DNA from: Akkermansiaceae bacterium UBA2381
Lineage (GTDB): Bacteria > Verrucomicrobiota > Verrucomicrobiia > Verrucomicrobiales > DEV007
Length of the DNA stretch: 64,000 bases
Assembly: GCA_002344215.1 (NCBI GenBank)
Contig: DDSV01000052.1
Location: forward strand, 1 to 64,000
Direction: 5' to 3'
In this document: piece by piece, positions 48,525 through 57,929 of the stretch
How the letters are laid out: every line of letters starts with the position of its first letter
Numbering within the stretch: the first letter of the stretch is position 1
The notes under the pieces: model-generated
What the model saw: only the letters and a program-made list of their open reading frames with translations
The model's database searches: none
Told to the model about the DNA's origin: nothing
Position numbers and translations under genes: made by a program

Positions 48525-51230
48525 TCAATCTGAACTGCCCGCGTCCTCAAGAACGTAGCGGAAGCCGTAGAACTCCTCCTTTGCCGAAGCCGGGACGGGG
48601 TTCCGGTAGCCGATCGAAAGCACTTCCTTATCCGACGAATTCCATCCACCGCCGCGCACGACCTGCAGCCCGTCGAGACCATCGGTAAAGGGGTCCAACA
48701 CCCATTCCCAGACATTGCCGCTGAGGTCGGAAATCCCGGCTGCCGAAGCGGCAAAACTTCCCGACGGGGAGGTCCTGTCAAATCCATCGGTGTAACCCTC
48801 GATTACATTTCTCCCGAAATAGATCGACGCCGCCATGTCGGCATAATTCCCGGCTCCCGGAGGAGGCGGCCAGTCTGTGCCCCACGGGAAAGTGAGGCTC
48901 CCGGGACGATTGCGAGCCTCGGGAGTGTTTCCCTGCTCCGCCATCAGTCCCGCCATGCGGCTCCATTCGAGATCGGAGGGGAGCCGGTACTTCTGCCATG
49001 GCCGGATCAAATTCAGCGCCCGCTCTTTTCGAGTCAGCCAGTCACAGAAGGCAACCGCTTCCGCGTAGCTCACCCCGGTCGCGGGATGATTCAGTCCACC
49101 GGCAATCGGCGCCGCAGCGAGAGCCAGCGGAACTCCGTCGGAAAGAAACTCCCCATAGGCCCGCAAAGGCGTCTCAAAGGCCGCGACCTGAAGATTCTCA
49201 AATGGCACAAGGTCCATGCCCTGGCTGTTGATCCAGCGCTCCCCGAAGACAACAGAGGCGTCGCGTTCCATTTCCACGATCAAATCCTGCGCCTCGCTGC
49301 TGGCGAGGTCTCCCATTGCCACGGCCACTTCATATCCGGGTTTGAAGAGCTCCAGTTCAAACGCGCCGAGCCGCAGACCATTCAGTACGGCAGGAGTTTC
49401 ATCGAGATAGACACCCCGACGGTAAATCTTGGCCCCGGGAGGATCGGTGTTCAGAATGAGAGTGCCGAAGCCCTCCTCAAGCGAGCAGAAAAAGGAGTTC
49501 TTTCTCGCATCATCCAGGTTCCGTCGCGGGCGGTAATAGCGCTTTGATCCGAGATGGCCTGTAGCCCGGTCCTTGTCCGTCAACCAGTCGCAGAACTCCC
49601 AGAGCGCGGGCTCTCCGGAGACCTGGACGATCCCGTTGACCCCCGCACGGGGAATTTCTTTCCCCGTCTCACTCAGAAACTGGTCAAAAAGGGTGATCGA
49701 TACCTCATCCCGCGAGATGTAGCGACTTCCCTCGACAGGGAGAAACTCCATCCCGAGCGAGTTAATCCACGGGTTGCCGGGAATCGGCCCGCGATCAGGA
49801 AGCAGCGTCGCGGTAATAACCTGGGTTCCCTCCCGAATCTCTCCCCGATAGACATAGTCCTGATAGCCCTCCCTTTTCAGGGTGATCTCGACCGGGCCGA
49901 CGTTGATATCGAGAAGCTTGTCCCCGGTAATTCCAATTTCCTCTCCGCCCGACCACACCGAGGCCGCGCCGGGCTGACTCATGATCTTGACCTGGCCCTG
50001 GGTGATCTGGTTTTCGAGCGGATTGGCCACAATCACCGATGGTTTTACTTCGGCGGGCTTGTCACCCTCGACGACCGTTTCTTTCATTAATGCCGCTTCC
50101 TCCTCCTTTTTCGGATCAGGTTTCACGGCCACGTCGTCACGGATAACCACCTCTTTCTCAATCCCCGTTTTGTCAGGGGAGTCGACCAGGCTGAATCCGT
50201 CTCCCTTGCCCTTTGTCTTCAAGGGTACGCCTTCGGACAATGGATCCGGACCGGTCTCTTTGTCCCCGCTCTCGACGACGATCTCCTGAATCGGAATCTT
50301 GGGACGCATGACCTGACGGTTTCCCTTTGTCGTCACATCCCCGTTCTCGACAAGAAGGGGCCCGTGCTTGTCGACAAAAGTCTGATTGTCCCGCCAAAGC
50401 CAGTAGGCACCAAAACCAACCGCCGAAAGGAGCACGAGGGCAAATACGCCGCCCATCACCGCGGTGAGCGGCTGCTGCTTCCCGCCGGTCTTTACGGAAC
50501 TCGTTTCCGCACAGACACTCTGAAGCGCACGGGCCAGACTATGCGCGGACTCAAACCGCTTGCGCGGGTCGGGCGACCCGGCGCGGCAGATCACGGAATT
50601 GAGGGCCCGCCACTCATCCCGGTTCACCGTCGGGGGGATCTCCATGTTGGTCGGCAATTCCGGGAAATCGAGACGATCTTTGCCCGTGTGCATCTCGTAG
50701 AGCACCATCGCCAGCGAATATAGGTCGGCCGAACTCGTTCCCGGGCCCTCCGGCGGCACATAGCCTTCCGTTCCGACAAAGGTTCGCTGTCCTGTGCTCG
50801 CCACCAGCCCGACGTCGGCCAGCTTCGGCATTCCTTTGACAAAAATGATGTTGGAGGGCTTGACGTCGCGATGGGTCAGGCCCGCGTGGTGAAGATGACC
50901 AAGGGCCCCCGCCATGGACATGCCGAGGTCGACACACTCCCGCACGCTGCGTGTCCGTTTGCGCCGCAGATCCGAAGAGAGGGTGCGCGGCTTGTAGGTG
51001 TCGACGTCGATCTCGTGATGCTCTCCGCCTTCCTCATCGGCCAGCTCCATCACATAATAATAATGGCCGGCGGCATCGTCGCGTCCCACGTGAAGCACAT
51101 CAACCAGGCCGGGATGATTCTGCGAGACTTTCTCGTACCGCTGGATGCCTTCAAATTCACGCTCGAAGGTCCTTTCGTATTCAAAATCCTCGCGCCGCAC
51201 CACTTTCACGGCGCGATACATGCCGGTCAC
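48525..51230 (-). CDS. Membrane Ser/Thr protein kinase with PEGA and FGE-like domains
   Basis: 901 aa from the first normal start, a GTG at 51230, but the kinase N-lobe clearly begins further upstream (see next entry). Kinase core: AVKVV (VAIK Lys), HRDVKPSNIIF (catalytic loop, intact), KLADVGLVAST (DVG in place of DFG), GTEGYVPPEG. A membrane segment (about 265-285, TAVMGGVFALVLLSAVGFGA) separates it from the outer part: two PEGA-type repeats (PGAASVWSGGEEIG and DPPGAKIYRRGVYLDETPA) and two FGE-like regions, the last with SGNVWEWVLD and QVVRGGGWNS, without the catalytic Cys. It probably phosphorylates partners on the inside and binds cell-wall or extracellular ligands on the outside. It follows the coiled-coil protein and precedes asnS. 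Confidence 0.85.
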   Translation of the reverse strand: MTGMYRAVKVVRREDFEYERTFEREFEGIQRYEKVSQNHPGLVDVLHVGRDDAAGHYYYVMELADEEGGEHHEIDVDTYKPRTLSSDLRRKRTRSVRECVDLGMSMAGALGHLHHAGLTHRDVKPSNIIFVKGMPKLADVGLVASTGQRTFVGTEGYVPPEGPGTSSADLYSLAMVLYEMHTGKDRLDFPELPTNMEIPPTVNRDEWRALNSVICRAGSPDPRKRFESAHSLARALQSVCAETSSVKTGGKQQPLTAVMGGVFALVLLSAVGFGAYWLWRDNQTFVDKHGPLLVENGDVTTKGNRQVMRPKIPIQEIVVESGDKETGPDPLSEGVPLKTKGKGDGFSLVDSPDKTGIEKEVVIRDDVAVKPDPKKEEEAALMKETVVEGDKPAEVKPSVIVANPLENQITQGQVKIMSQPGAASVWSGGEEIGITGDKLLDINVGPVEITLKREGYQDYVYRGEIREGTQVITATLLPDRGPIPGNPWINSLGMEFLPVEGSRYISRDEVSITLFDQFLSETGKEIPRAGVNGIVQVSGEPALWEFCDWLTDKDRATGHLGSKRYYRPRRNLDDARKNSFFCSLEEGFGTLILNTDPPGAKIYRRGVYLDETPAVLNGLRLGAFELELFKPGYEVAVAMGDLASSEAQDLIVEMERDASVVFGERWINSQGMDLVPFENLQVAAFETPLRAYGEFLSDGVPLALAAAPIAGGLNHPATGVSYAEAVAFCDWLTRKERALNLIRPWQKYRLPSDLEWSRMAGLMAEQGNTPEARNRPGSLTFPWGTDWPPPPGAGNYADMAASIYFGRNVIEGYTDGFDRTSPSGSFAASAAGISDLSGNVWEWVLDPFTDGLDGLQVVRGGGWNSSDKEVLSIGYRNPVPASAKEEFYGFRYVLEDAGSSD

Positions 51231-51398
51231 GGAGCGGGCAAGATAGACCTCTCCGTAAGCTCCTCCGCCGATTCGGCCGAGGATCTCGAAGTTGGGTATC
51301 AGGGGATTGTCGGAAGTCTTGGCGATATGCCATTGTAAACGACTCCAGCCCGTATTTCCATAGGGAAGAAATCCATCCCAGAAGAACCGGGAGACCTC
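51231..51398 (-). other. In-frame kinase N-terminus upstream of any normal start codon
   Basis: 56 codons in the same frame as the kinase, from just after the TAA of the coiled-coil gene, contain the glycine-rich loop: NFEILGRIGGGAYGEVYLARS directly precedes the GTG at 51230. A kinase without this loop would be inactive, so the real start must lie here. No ATG, GTG or TTG occurs in this stretch; candidates are CTG at 51302, ATC at 51326 or ATA at 51299. Alternatives are read-through of the upstream TAA, or a sequencing error. SD-like AAGAGG (51401-51395) lies right at the upstream stop. Confidence 0.6.
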
Positions 51399-53102
51399 TT
51401 AATGCTTCCCGTTCAGCCCTCCGCCCTCAAGGGTCCGGTCCTGACTGCCGAGCGCGGGAAGCTCTTCATGGATCACGATCTCAAATACCGTATCGGCCGG
51501 GATTTCGCGTCCTTCCCACCCGGCGGCCTGCAACTGCTCGACATCGGGAGCAGTCTCGTGAGCGCGATGCCCGAATCCCCAGCCGCCGTAAGTGAAACGG
51601 GTCTCCACCTCGTTGGGACACTTGTCCGAGAAAATCCCCAAATGCCGGGCACCATAAAAGAGTTCATTGGTTCCATTGAACCCCACCGGGTCACTCGTCT
51701 GCCCGTTAAAGAGGCTGGCGGTCCGGACCGGAGCGAACACCCTTTCCCCGGTATCGAGCCGTTTGATCGAGATCCATTGAGCCCAGGCTGGGAAATCAGT
51801 CACCGGGCGGGCCCGGCAGTGCGCTCCGCGATAGATGTCTTTGCCCCACAACTCCACGTTGTTGGAACAAAAGAGGATCAGTGAGCGACTTTCATCCGCC
51901 TGCGGTGATTCCGCTCCTGCTTTCTCCGCAGAGCCTGTCGATACGGTCAAGACCTCCTCCCGGGTAAGGTCGCGAAACCCTCGTCCAATTCGAAGCGGCG
52001 CTTTCTCAAACTCTGCCGGAGCGCGGAATTCCGTATCGGGAGTCAAGGTCGCCGACTCATCCCCGGAAGTTGCCTCTTCGGTCAGAGGCCCGTCAACCGG
52101 TGTCCCGTCGCCCGGTGTCCCGTCGAAGAAAGGAACCTCGGAGAATTCGGAAAGCTGAACTGCGGCTTCCTCCATTGCCACCTCTTCCGAAACATCGGGA
52201 CCCGTTTCCACGCGTGACTGAGGTTCCTCCGCCAACTCAAGTGCGGCCATCGCCCCGGAGATTAATCCGGGAAGATCGATCCCGCCGGACCCGGAAAGGG
52301 AGGCCGTCATCGAACCGTCAATCAGGAGAATGTTCCGCACCGCCTCTAGCTCTCCGCTGTTCACGGGAGCAAGCAGGCTGCGAATCTGATCATCGAGCGC
52401 CTCTGTGGACGTCAACCACCCCTGAGGAAGGGTGAGCACCCGGCCTTTCAGGTTCATCAATTCACGTCTCAGCTCATTTCCCTCATCTGAAATCTCGCTC
52501 CTGGTAAGGACGCGCTCCCCGATCCGCAAGGCCTCATCCGCCAAATCGCGAAGTTCCTCCCGCACCGAATCGAGCAGGAGACACTGGGATTCCGCCATAT
52601 TCCGGCAGGCCTCAACCGCTCCCGTCTCCCGCTCCTCCAGTCCCGTGATGCTTGCAAGACGGTCCCGCACCGCAACCATCCGGGAAAGATCCGTTCCCAC
52701 CTTCTGCCTCGCTTCACGAAATCCCTCCGTGAGCATAAAGTGCCTCAACCGTATGAGAATCCCGATCGACGAAAGTTGCGGCGAGATGCCAGCCGCAAAA
52801 CTTTCGAGACGCCCCTGCTTTTCGGCCTGCTGACGCTCCGTCAGAACCAGTTTTTCATGGCGCCACACCAACTCCGATAGCCCGTCAGCGCCGGGTTTGG
52901 TCTCCGTTGACGCCGGAGACCTGTCCCGCCCCCTCACAAGCCAGCCCACAATCAGTCCAAAGAGCCCCGCAAGAAGAATCGCGATGGAGCCGGGTTTTGA
53001 AAGAATTTCGACGACTTCAGGCCACGACTCCACGATCGAGGAGGCGAGCACCCTGTCAGGTATCTCGCTCATCAGCCAGAGATGAGGAGGGAAAGTCGGC
53101 AT
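51399..53102 (-). CDS. Membrane-anchored coiled-coil protein with C-terminal beta domain
   Basis: 567 aa; the ATG at 53072 is an alternative start. One membrane helix (about 35-57, SIAILLAGLFGLIVGWLVRG) near the N-terminus is followed by a long helical, coiled-coil-like region (about 75-290: EKLVLTERQQAEKQGRLES, REELRDLADEALRIGERV). A low-complexity Glu/Thr/Ser/Pro linker (about 300-400) leads to a C-terminal domain (about 420-560) with YGGWGFGHRAHETAPDV and NGTNELFYGARHLG. No enzyme family recognised. It ends at 51399 in the same frame as the kinase, separated only by its own TAA, so the two proteins are probably functionally linked. Confidence 0.6.
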   Translation of the reverse strand: MPTFPPHLWLMSEIPDRVLASSIVESWPEVVEILSKPGSIAILLAGLFGLIVGWLVRGRDRSPASTETKPGADGLSELVWRHEKLVLTERQQAEKQGRLESFAAGISPQLSSIGILIRLRHFMLTEGFREARQKVGTDLSRMVAVRDRLASITGLEERETGAVEACRNMAESQCLLLDSVREELRDLADEALRIGERVLTRSEISDEGNELRRELMNLKGRVLTLPQGWLTSTEALDDQIRSLLAPVNSGELEAVRNILLIDGSMTASLSGSGGIDLPGLISGAMAALELAEEPQSRVETGPDVSEEVAMEEAAVQLSEFSEVPFFDGTPGDGTPVDGPLTEEATSGDESATLTPDTEFRAPAEFEKAPLRIGRGFRDLTREEVLTVSTGSAEKAGAESPQADESRSLILFCSNNVELWGKDIYRGAHCRARPVTDFPAWAQWISIKRLDTGERVFAPVRTASLFNGQTSDPVGFNGTNELFYGARHLGIFSDKCPNEVETRFTYGGWGFGHRAHETAPDVEQLQAAGWEGREIPADTVFEIVIHEELPALGSQDRTLEGGGLNGKH

Positions 53103-53231
53103 GACGAGATAGAATCTCTATGATCAGTCATACTTTTAGACAGTAAAGGGGAAGAGCCAAGACAATATTTCCGGAATGCGCCTCCCCTGACCCCTGCTTG
53201 AAAAGAGGACAGTCGCCACTAGCGTGAGCCC

Positions 53232-54050
53232 ATGTGCCAACTTCGCTTCACGAGTCTTGCATTTTTGATCGGGGCATTCATCTCCCCTGCAATCGCCGAA
53301 GATCGAATCAATCTTCACCTGACCGGACCTGCAGGCCCCTACACTGTTGCCGCCTGGAAAAACGACTGGCCGGGGTGCGGTTGGCAGGATGGAGTTAAAG
53401 AGGGCAATGTCTCCGTCGTGGAACGTGCCAGCCACCTGAGGTTGCGCGTCGATTACCGCCCCGGAGAGATCGGGCCTGAGAAAAGCGGTTGTGGCTGGCG
53501 TTTCCCCGTGGGCACGCGTGAATCGGCGGAACTCCGCTATACCGTCCGCTTCAGCCCTGACTTTGAATGGGTCAAGGGCGGCAAGCTGCCGGGGCTTTGC
53601 GGTGGCCCCGAGAATGTCAGCGGTGGGCGTCCCGCCGACGGCACGAACGGGTTTTCCGCACGTCTCATGTGGCGGGCCGACGGAAAAGGTGAAGCCTATC
53701 TTTACCACAAGAACCAGCCGGACAAATACGGCGACCGGGTCGACTTCCCCGGTGACTTTCGTTTTCCCGTGGACACCGACATCAGGGTGAGGATGCGGGT
53801 GACGATGAACGATCCCGGTCGGAAAAACGGAAAACTTCAGGTCTGGATACGTACCGGTGAGGACGAGAACGCGCCCGAGCGGGAAGTCGTGCATCGCACC
53901 GACCTCGAATGGCGAACCGTCGACAGCTTCGGGATCGATTCGCTCTACTTTGAAACCTTCTACGGCGGCTCGGATCACTCCTGGGCTCCGAAACAGGCCT
54001 CATGGGCGGAATTCGGGGGATTTTCCGTCGACATTGGGGAGAAAGAATAG
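53232..54050 (+). CDS. Exported polysaccharide lyase 14-like protein
   Basis: 272 aa with a signal peptide (to about residue 22, ISPAIAED). The rest is a single jelly-roll with motifs typical of the PL14/PL20 group: AELRYTVRFSPDFEWVKGGK, LPGLCGGPENVSGG, NGFSARLMWRADGKGEAYLY, DIRVRMRVTMND and the C-terminal YFETFYGGSDHSWAP. Such enzymes cleave alginate, glucuronan or related polyuronates by beta-elimination. The substrate here is not known, but the conserved FYGG and SxHxW region argues for activity rather than binding alone. It is the first gene of a short plus-strand run. Confidence 0.8.
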   Translation: MCQLRFTSLAFLIGAFISPAIAEDRINLHLTGPAGPYTVAAWKNDWPGCGWQDGVKEGNVSVVERASHLRLRVDYRPGEIGPEKSGCGWRFPVGTRESAELRYTVRFSPDFEWVKGGKLPGLCGGPENVSGGRPADGTNGFSARLMWRADGKGEAYLYHKNQPDKYGDRVDFPGDFRFPVDTDIRVRMRVTMNDPGRKNGKLQVWIRTGEDENAPEREVVHRTDLEWRTVDSFGIDSLYFETFYGGSDHSWAPKQASWAEFGGFSVDIGEKE

Positions 54051-54123
54051 CGCGAAAGAGCCTTCCAGCCTTCCGCAAATTCAGGATTGTCCTCGGAAGC
54101 GATTCCCGATACGATTCACCCCC

Positions 54124-55158
54124 ATGAAATCCCGCTTTCTCTCATTACTGGCTCTCTGCCTTGTTTTTTTCACGAACGTCTCCCGCGCCGTCGATCCGAT
54201 GACGCCCGAGGCGATGGAATCCCTCAAGGCCCGCCTCAAGGTCATGAAGGAGACGCTGAACACCCACCTTTCAACGCGGAACTCCTCGGCCGGTCAGACT
54301 TTCATGACTGCATCAGCAGACCCAAGAGCCGCCGTCGAGCTCTACCTCAATTGCACCAAGATGGTCGAATATGACCGCGCGGGACGACCGGAATCGGACT
54401 TTCGCGCCTGGGAGGATTCTCAAAAAGCACGCGTCACCGACCCCAAGTTTATCGAATCGCTTCAGCAGCAACTCAAATATCTCGCGCTGAGCTGCCAGGC
54501 CGCTGAGACCGCAGAAAGGGCGGAGATTTTCGGACCACTCATGGCCTTTGTCGACGGGCTCAGTTATCTCAAAGAAATGCCGACCGGCAATCTCACTCAG
54601 TCCGTCGCCGGATCCGTCTTCGCCCGGGCCTACTACCTCGAGAACCTGCTCGGAAAAAGCCAGGACTGGGAGTCAGTTCCCATGAATATCAGTGGAATCT
54701 ATTCCCGCACGATTCTCCCCTATCTGCGCAAGGAGAAACCCGACGCTCTCATGAACGCCTGGGATAAACGCATCGAACAGGAGACCCGGCTGGTCATGAT
54801 GCTTGAAGAGAAAAAGCAGGAGGAACTGCGCGGCCTCGGTCGCGAGGAAGAGCGTCGCGCCCGCAACGCCCAGTCCGGCCAGGGTGGAGTGCTGAAGGAT
54901 CACTCCAAAGACGAGTTCACCGCCCGAACCCTTCCACAGCTCCAATGGGGTAAACTCAAGGACATGTTTCTTCACGTCGACCAGATGAATGCCGCCAAAG
55001 CCATGGTCACTTTTGTGGAGGCGAATCTCACCCATGAATTGGGTGAGACCTTTTATGCCGAGTTTGAGAGCCTCATCGAAACGGCCCAGACTTCAGCATC
55101 GGCCGCCGCTGCAGCCGCCGCAGCCCCCGCGCCTGCTCCGGGTAACTCAGGCAACTGA
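54124..55158 (+). CDS. Exported helical protein of unknown function
   Basis: 344 aa from the ATG at 54124 (MKSRFLSLLALCLVFFTNVS), giving a signal peptide to about residue 22. The body is mostly helical with no metal or catalytic motif; the C-terminal tail is Ala/Pro-rich (SAAAAAAAAPAPAPGNSGN). Possible helical-repeat protein of the cell envelope. It lies between the lyase and the thioredoxin-fold gene, 17 bases before the latter, so probably co-transcribed. No family recognised. Confidence 0.6.
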   Translation: MKSRFLSLLALCLVFFTNVSRAVDPMTPEAMESLKARLKVMKETLNTHLSTRNSSAGQTFMTASADPRAAVELYLNCTKMVEYDRAGRPESDFRAWEDSQKARVTDPKFIESLQQQLKYLALSCQAAETAERAEIFGPLMAFVDGLSYLKEMPTGNLTQSVAGSVFARAYYLENLLGKSQDWESVPMNISGIYSRTILPYLRKEKPDALMNAWDKRIEQETRLVMMLEEKKQEELRGLGREEERRARNAQSGQGGVLKDHSKDEFTARTLPQLQWGKLKDMFLHVDQMNAAKAMVTFVEANLTHELGETFYAEFESLIETAQTSASAAAAAAAAPAPAPGNSGN

Positions 55159-55175
55159 GCCTAACCTTAACCGAA

Positions 55176-56357
55176 ATGAAATCCCTCCTTCTCCCCTTTC
55201 TTATTTCCCTCACCTTTTCTCCCGGTTCCTCAGTCACGGCCGCCCCGGGAAGCGGGGAGGTCAAAACCCTTGAGATCGGAGCAAGCGCTCCGGACTTCAC
55301 TCTTCCGGGTGTCGATGGAAAGAACCACTCGCTCGCCGAATACGCCAATGCGGAAATCCTCGCGGTGGTTTTCCTCTGCAACCACTGCCCCAGCGCCCAG
55401 GGCGCGGAGTCGAGAGTGAAAGCGCTCATCAAAGACTACTCGGAGAAGGGCCTTCAGCTCATTGCGATCTCACCGAACGATCCCCAGTCAGTCCGGCTCA
55501 ATGAACTCGGCTACTCGATCTACGGGGACTCGCTCGAAGAGATGAAACTCCATGCCGCCGAGTATGACTTTAACTTCCCCTACCTCTACGACGGAGAAAC
55601 CCAGAGCGTCAGCCTCGCCTATGGAGCGACCGCGACACCCCACCTTTTCCTCTTCGACAAGGAACGCAAGCTCCGCTACACCGGACGTATCGACGACTCC
55701 AAGTTCGGGGAGCCTGACACAATCACCAAACACGATGCCCGCGAGGCGATCGAGGCGATGCTCGCCGGCAAACCGGTCGCCGAAGCGGTCACGAGAGCCC
55801 ACGGCTGCTCGACCAAGTGGGCCGCAAAGCGCCACCTCGTCGGCGAATACAACGCCAAATTCCAGGCGAAAGAGGCCACCATCGAAAAGATTGACGGCCC
55901 CGGTGTCTCGGACCTGCTGGCAAACCGCACCGACAAGCTCCGTCTCGTCAATCTCTGGGCAACCTGGTGCGGTCCCTGTGTCGCCGAAATGCCCCACCTT
56001 GTCGAGATCGGCCGCCAGTTTGAAACCCGCGGTTTTGACATGATCACGATCAGCACGGACGACCCCTCGGCACTGGAGAAGGCCGGCAAGTTGCTGAAAC
56101 GTTTTCACGCCGCCATGCCCGACCTCACCGAGATCTCAGTGAAGGAGGAAGGTCGCCGCACCAACAACTACCTCTACGTCGGCAGTACTGATTCCCTCGC
56201 CGAGGCACTCGATCCCGAGTGGCAGGGCACCTTGCCGCATACCGTGTTGATTGCGCCGGGTGGAAAGATCCTGCACCGCTTTTCAGGCGAGGTCGATGCG
56301 AGAGAGCTTCGACGGGTGATCGTGAAGACGCTGGGACGGTGGTACTCGCCGGAGTGA
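55176..56357 (+). CDS. Exported protein with two thioredoxin folds (peroxiredoxin-like + TlpA-like)
   Basis: 393 aa with a signal peptide (to about residue 23). The first fold (about 33-190) resembles peroxiredoxins of the AhpC/TSA type with FLCNHCPSAQ (Cys68 and Cys71 spaced as CxxC) and TPHLFLFD. The second (about 240-390) is a TlpA/ResA-like reductase with WATWCGPCVAEMPH (CGPC). The two active sites in one chain could pass electrons between them. Such fusions are frequent in Verrucomicrobia and Planctomycetes. It probably acts in the periplasm, perhaps protecting or reducing exported proteins. Confidence 0.8.
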   Translation: MKSLLLPFLISLTFSPGSSVTAAPGSGEVKTLEIGASAPDFTLPGVDGKNHSLAEYANAEILAVVFLCNHCPSAQGAESRVKALIKDYSEKGLQLIAISPNDPQSVRLNELGYSIYGDSLEEMKLHAAEYDFNFPYLYDGETQSVSLAYGATATPHLFLFDKERKLRYTGRIDDSKFGEPDTITKHDAREAIEAMLAGKPVAEAVTRAHGCSTKWAAKRHLVGEYNAKFQAKEATIEKIDGPGVSDLLANRTDKLRLVNLWATWCGPCVAEMPHLVEIGRQFETRGFDMITISTDDPSALEKAGKLLKRFHAAMPDLTEISVKEEGRRTNNYLYVGSTDSLAEALDPEWQGTLPHTVLIAPGGKILHRFSGEVDARELRRVIVKTLGRWYSPE

Positions 56358-56406
56358 GGGAGCAGGTCGACCGGGTTAAAGGCGACTTAACCGGGACGAT
56401 GCCACC

Positions 56407-57741
56407 TCACCCGATCAGAGCCTTCAGATCCCAGCCCTCGCGGTACTCGCGCGTGAGCCAGCGATTGGCGTCTTCGTTATTGCTGAAGCGCATCTTGGGG
56501 GCATCCCACTGGAGCTTTGTCCCGCGATATCGAACCGCAATGTTTCCCAGCAAAATCGTCTCGGTGAGACGTGCCCCGTATTCGAAATCATCCGAGGGCT
56601 GCTTGCCTGACAAACACCCGTCGATCCATCCGTGGTAGTGATCCCTGTCATCCGCCATCTCATACTCGGTGCTGGCTTCCTTACCTTCGAAATAAAGCAG
56701 GGGTGCGGCGACGTGGGGAATAATGATCGTTCCTCCCTCGGCGATGACCATGGATCCGCTTGGTGGCAAAGCCTCACGCTCGGGCAGATGGGAACCCTTG
56801 ATTGAGGGCATCAGTCCTCCGTTGTACCACGTAATCTTCAGTCGCTCGACCGCCGTGTATTCCGTTCCCGGCACGGTGAAGCTGTAGGAGGTCTGGGCCG
56901 GCCAGACTTCGTCATTCATTCCCGAGTGTTCGGCAATGAAGTCATCCGAGGGACCGGTGATGTTGAGGGCGGTGTAGACCGGATCAAGAATGTGGCAACC
57001 GAAGTCTCCGATAGCTCCGCCTCCGAAGTCCTGCCAGTCGCGCCATCCCCAGGGAGCGTAACATTTATTGCCCGAATAGGGCCGCATCGGAGCCACCCCT
57101 ATCCATTTGTCCCAGTCGAGCGTTTCCGGAACCGGATCGGCCGTTTTCGGACGGCTGATGTGACCACTACGGCAATGTCCGGGCGTACCAACCCAGGAAT
57201 GAACCTGCGTCACTTTTCCAATGCGGCCCGACTGGATAATTTGAGCCGCGGTGCGGTAAAACTGGTGCGAGTGAATCTGATTTCCCATCCGTGTGATGAG
57301 TCCTTTCTCCTTCGCCATCTTCGCAACCTCGCGGGCCTCCCAGACATTATGGGTGAGCGGTTTTTGACAGTAGACGTGTTTTCCCAGCTTCATCGCGCTG
57401 ATGGAGCAATAGGCGTGCATGTGATCGGGCGTCGAGACGGTGACCGCGTCGATCTTGTCTCCCATCTGGGCAAACATCTCCCTGAAGTCCTGGTAGATGG
57501 GAGTATCAGGACTGATCTGCTTCACATTGAGGGTGCGATTCAGGTCAATATCGCAGAACGCGACATACTGCTGTTTATCGTGGGTCGACATCGCCTTAAT
57601 GTCGCTGAGCCCTTTTCCATCCGACCCGATCGAGGCGAGTTGCAGCTTCGAGTTCAGGTTCTGTCCCCTCACGATGGCGGGAGCGGCAGCGAGAATGGAA
57701 GCAGCGGTGCCGCCTTTGAGAAATTTTCGTCTGGTAGTCAT
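56407..57741 (-). CDS. Tat-exported Gfo/Idh/MocA-family oxidoreductase
   Basis: 444 aa from the ATG at 57741 (MTTRRKFLKGGTAASILAAA), which gives a twin-arginine signal; a longer frame upstream is not needed. The NAD(P)-binding Rossmann part is about 38-165 (QLASIGSDGKG, DAVTVSTPDHMHAYCSISAM, GKHVYCQKPL with the catalytic-region Lys). The C-terminal half has GRIGKVTQVHSWVG, CYAPWGWRDWQDFGGGAIGDFGCH and PSIKGSHLP. These exported oxidoreductases act on sugars or sugar-derived cofactors and are very abundant in this phylum. Convergent with the thioredoxin-fold gene. Confidence 0.88.
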   Translation of the reverse strand: MTTRRKFLKGGTAASILAAAPAIVRGQNLNSKLQLASIGSDGKGLSDIKAMSTHDKQQYVAFCDIDLNRTLNVKQISPDTPIYQDFREMFAQMGDKIDAVTVSTPDHMHAYCSISAMKLGKHVYCQKPLTHNVWEAREVAKMAKEKGLITRMGNQIHSHQFYRTAAQIIQSGRIGKVTQVHSWVGTPGHCRSGHISRPKTADPVPETLDWDKWIGVAPMRPYSGNKCYAPWGWRDWQDFGGGAIGDFGCHILDPVYTALNITGPSDDFIAEHSGMNDEVWPAQTSYSFTVPGTEYTAVERLKITWYNGGLMPSIKGSHLPEREALPPSGSMVIAEGGTIIIPHVAAPLLYFEGKEASTEYEMADDRDHYHGWIDGCLSGKQPSDDFEYGARLTETILLGNIAVRYRGTKLQWDAPKMRFSNNEDANRWLTREYREGWDLKALIG

Positions 57742-57929
57742 GATGACACCATCAAACCGGAGGCCCTTGAAGCGGTCGAGAACGAATCCGGACGCATTCG
57801 CGCTTGGCGCAAGTTCGTCACGATGAGCGAGGGGGGCAAAATGATTCCGGTCTTCCGCTTTTCGGCTCGCTACAAATCCCGTGATAAAATATAAGTGAGT
57901 CGACGCCGAATCGATTCCAGTCTTACCGC

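Noticed and set aside
56371..56400. GTTAA/TTAAC hairpin between the thioredoxin-fold gene and the oxidoreductase gene
   Set aside because: One mismatch, short stem and no T-run; too weak to call a terminator.
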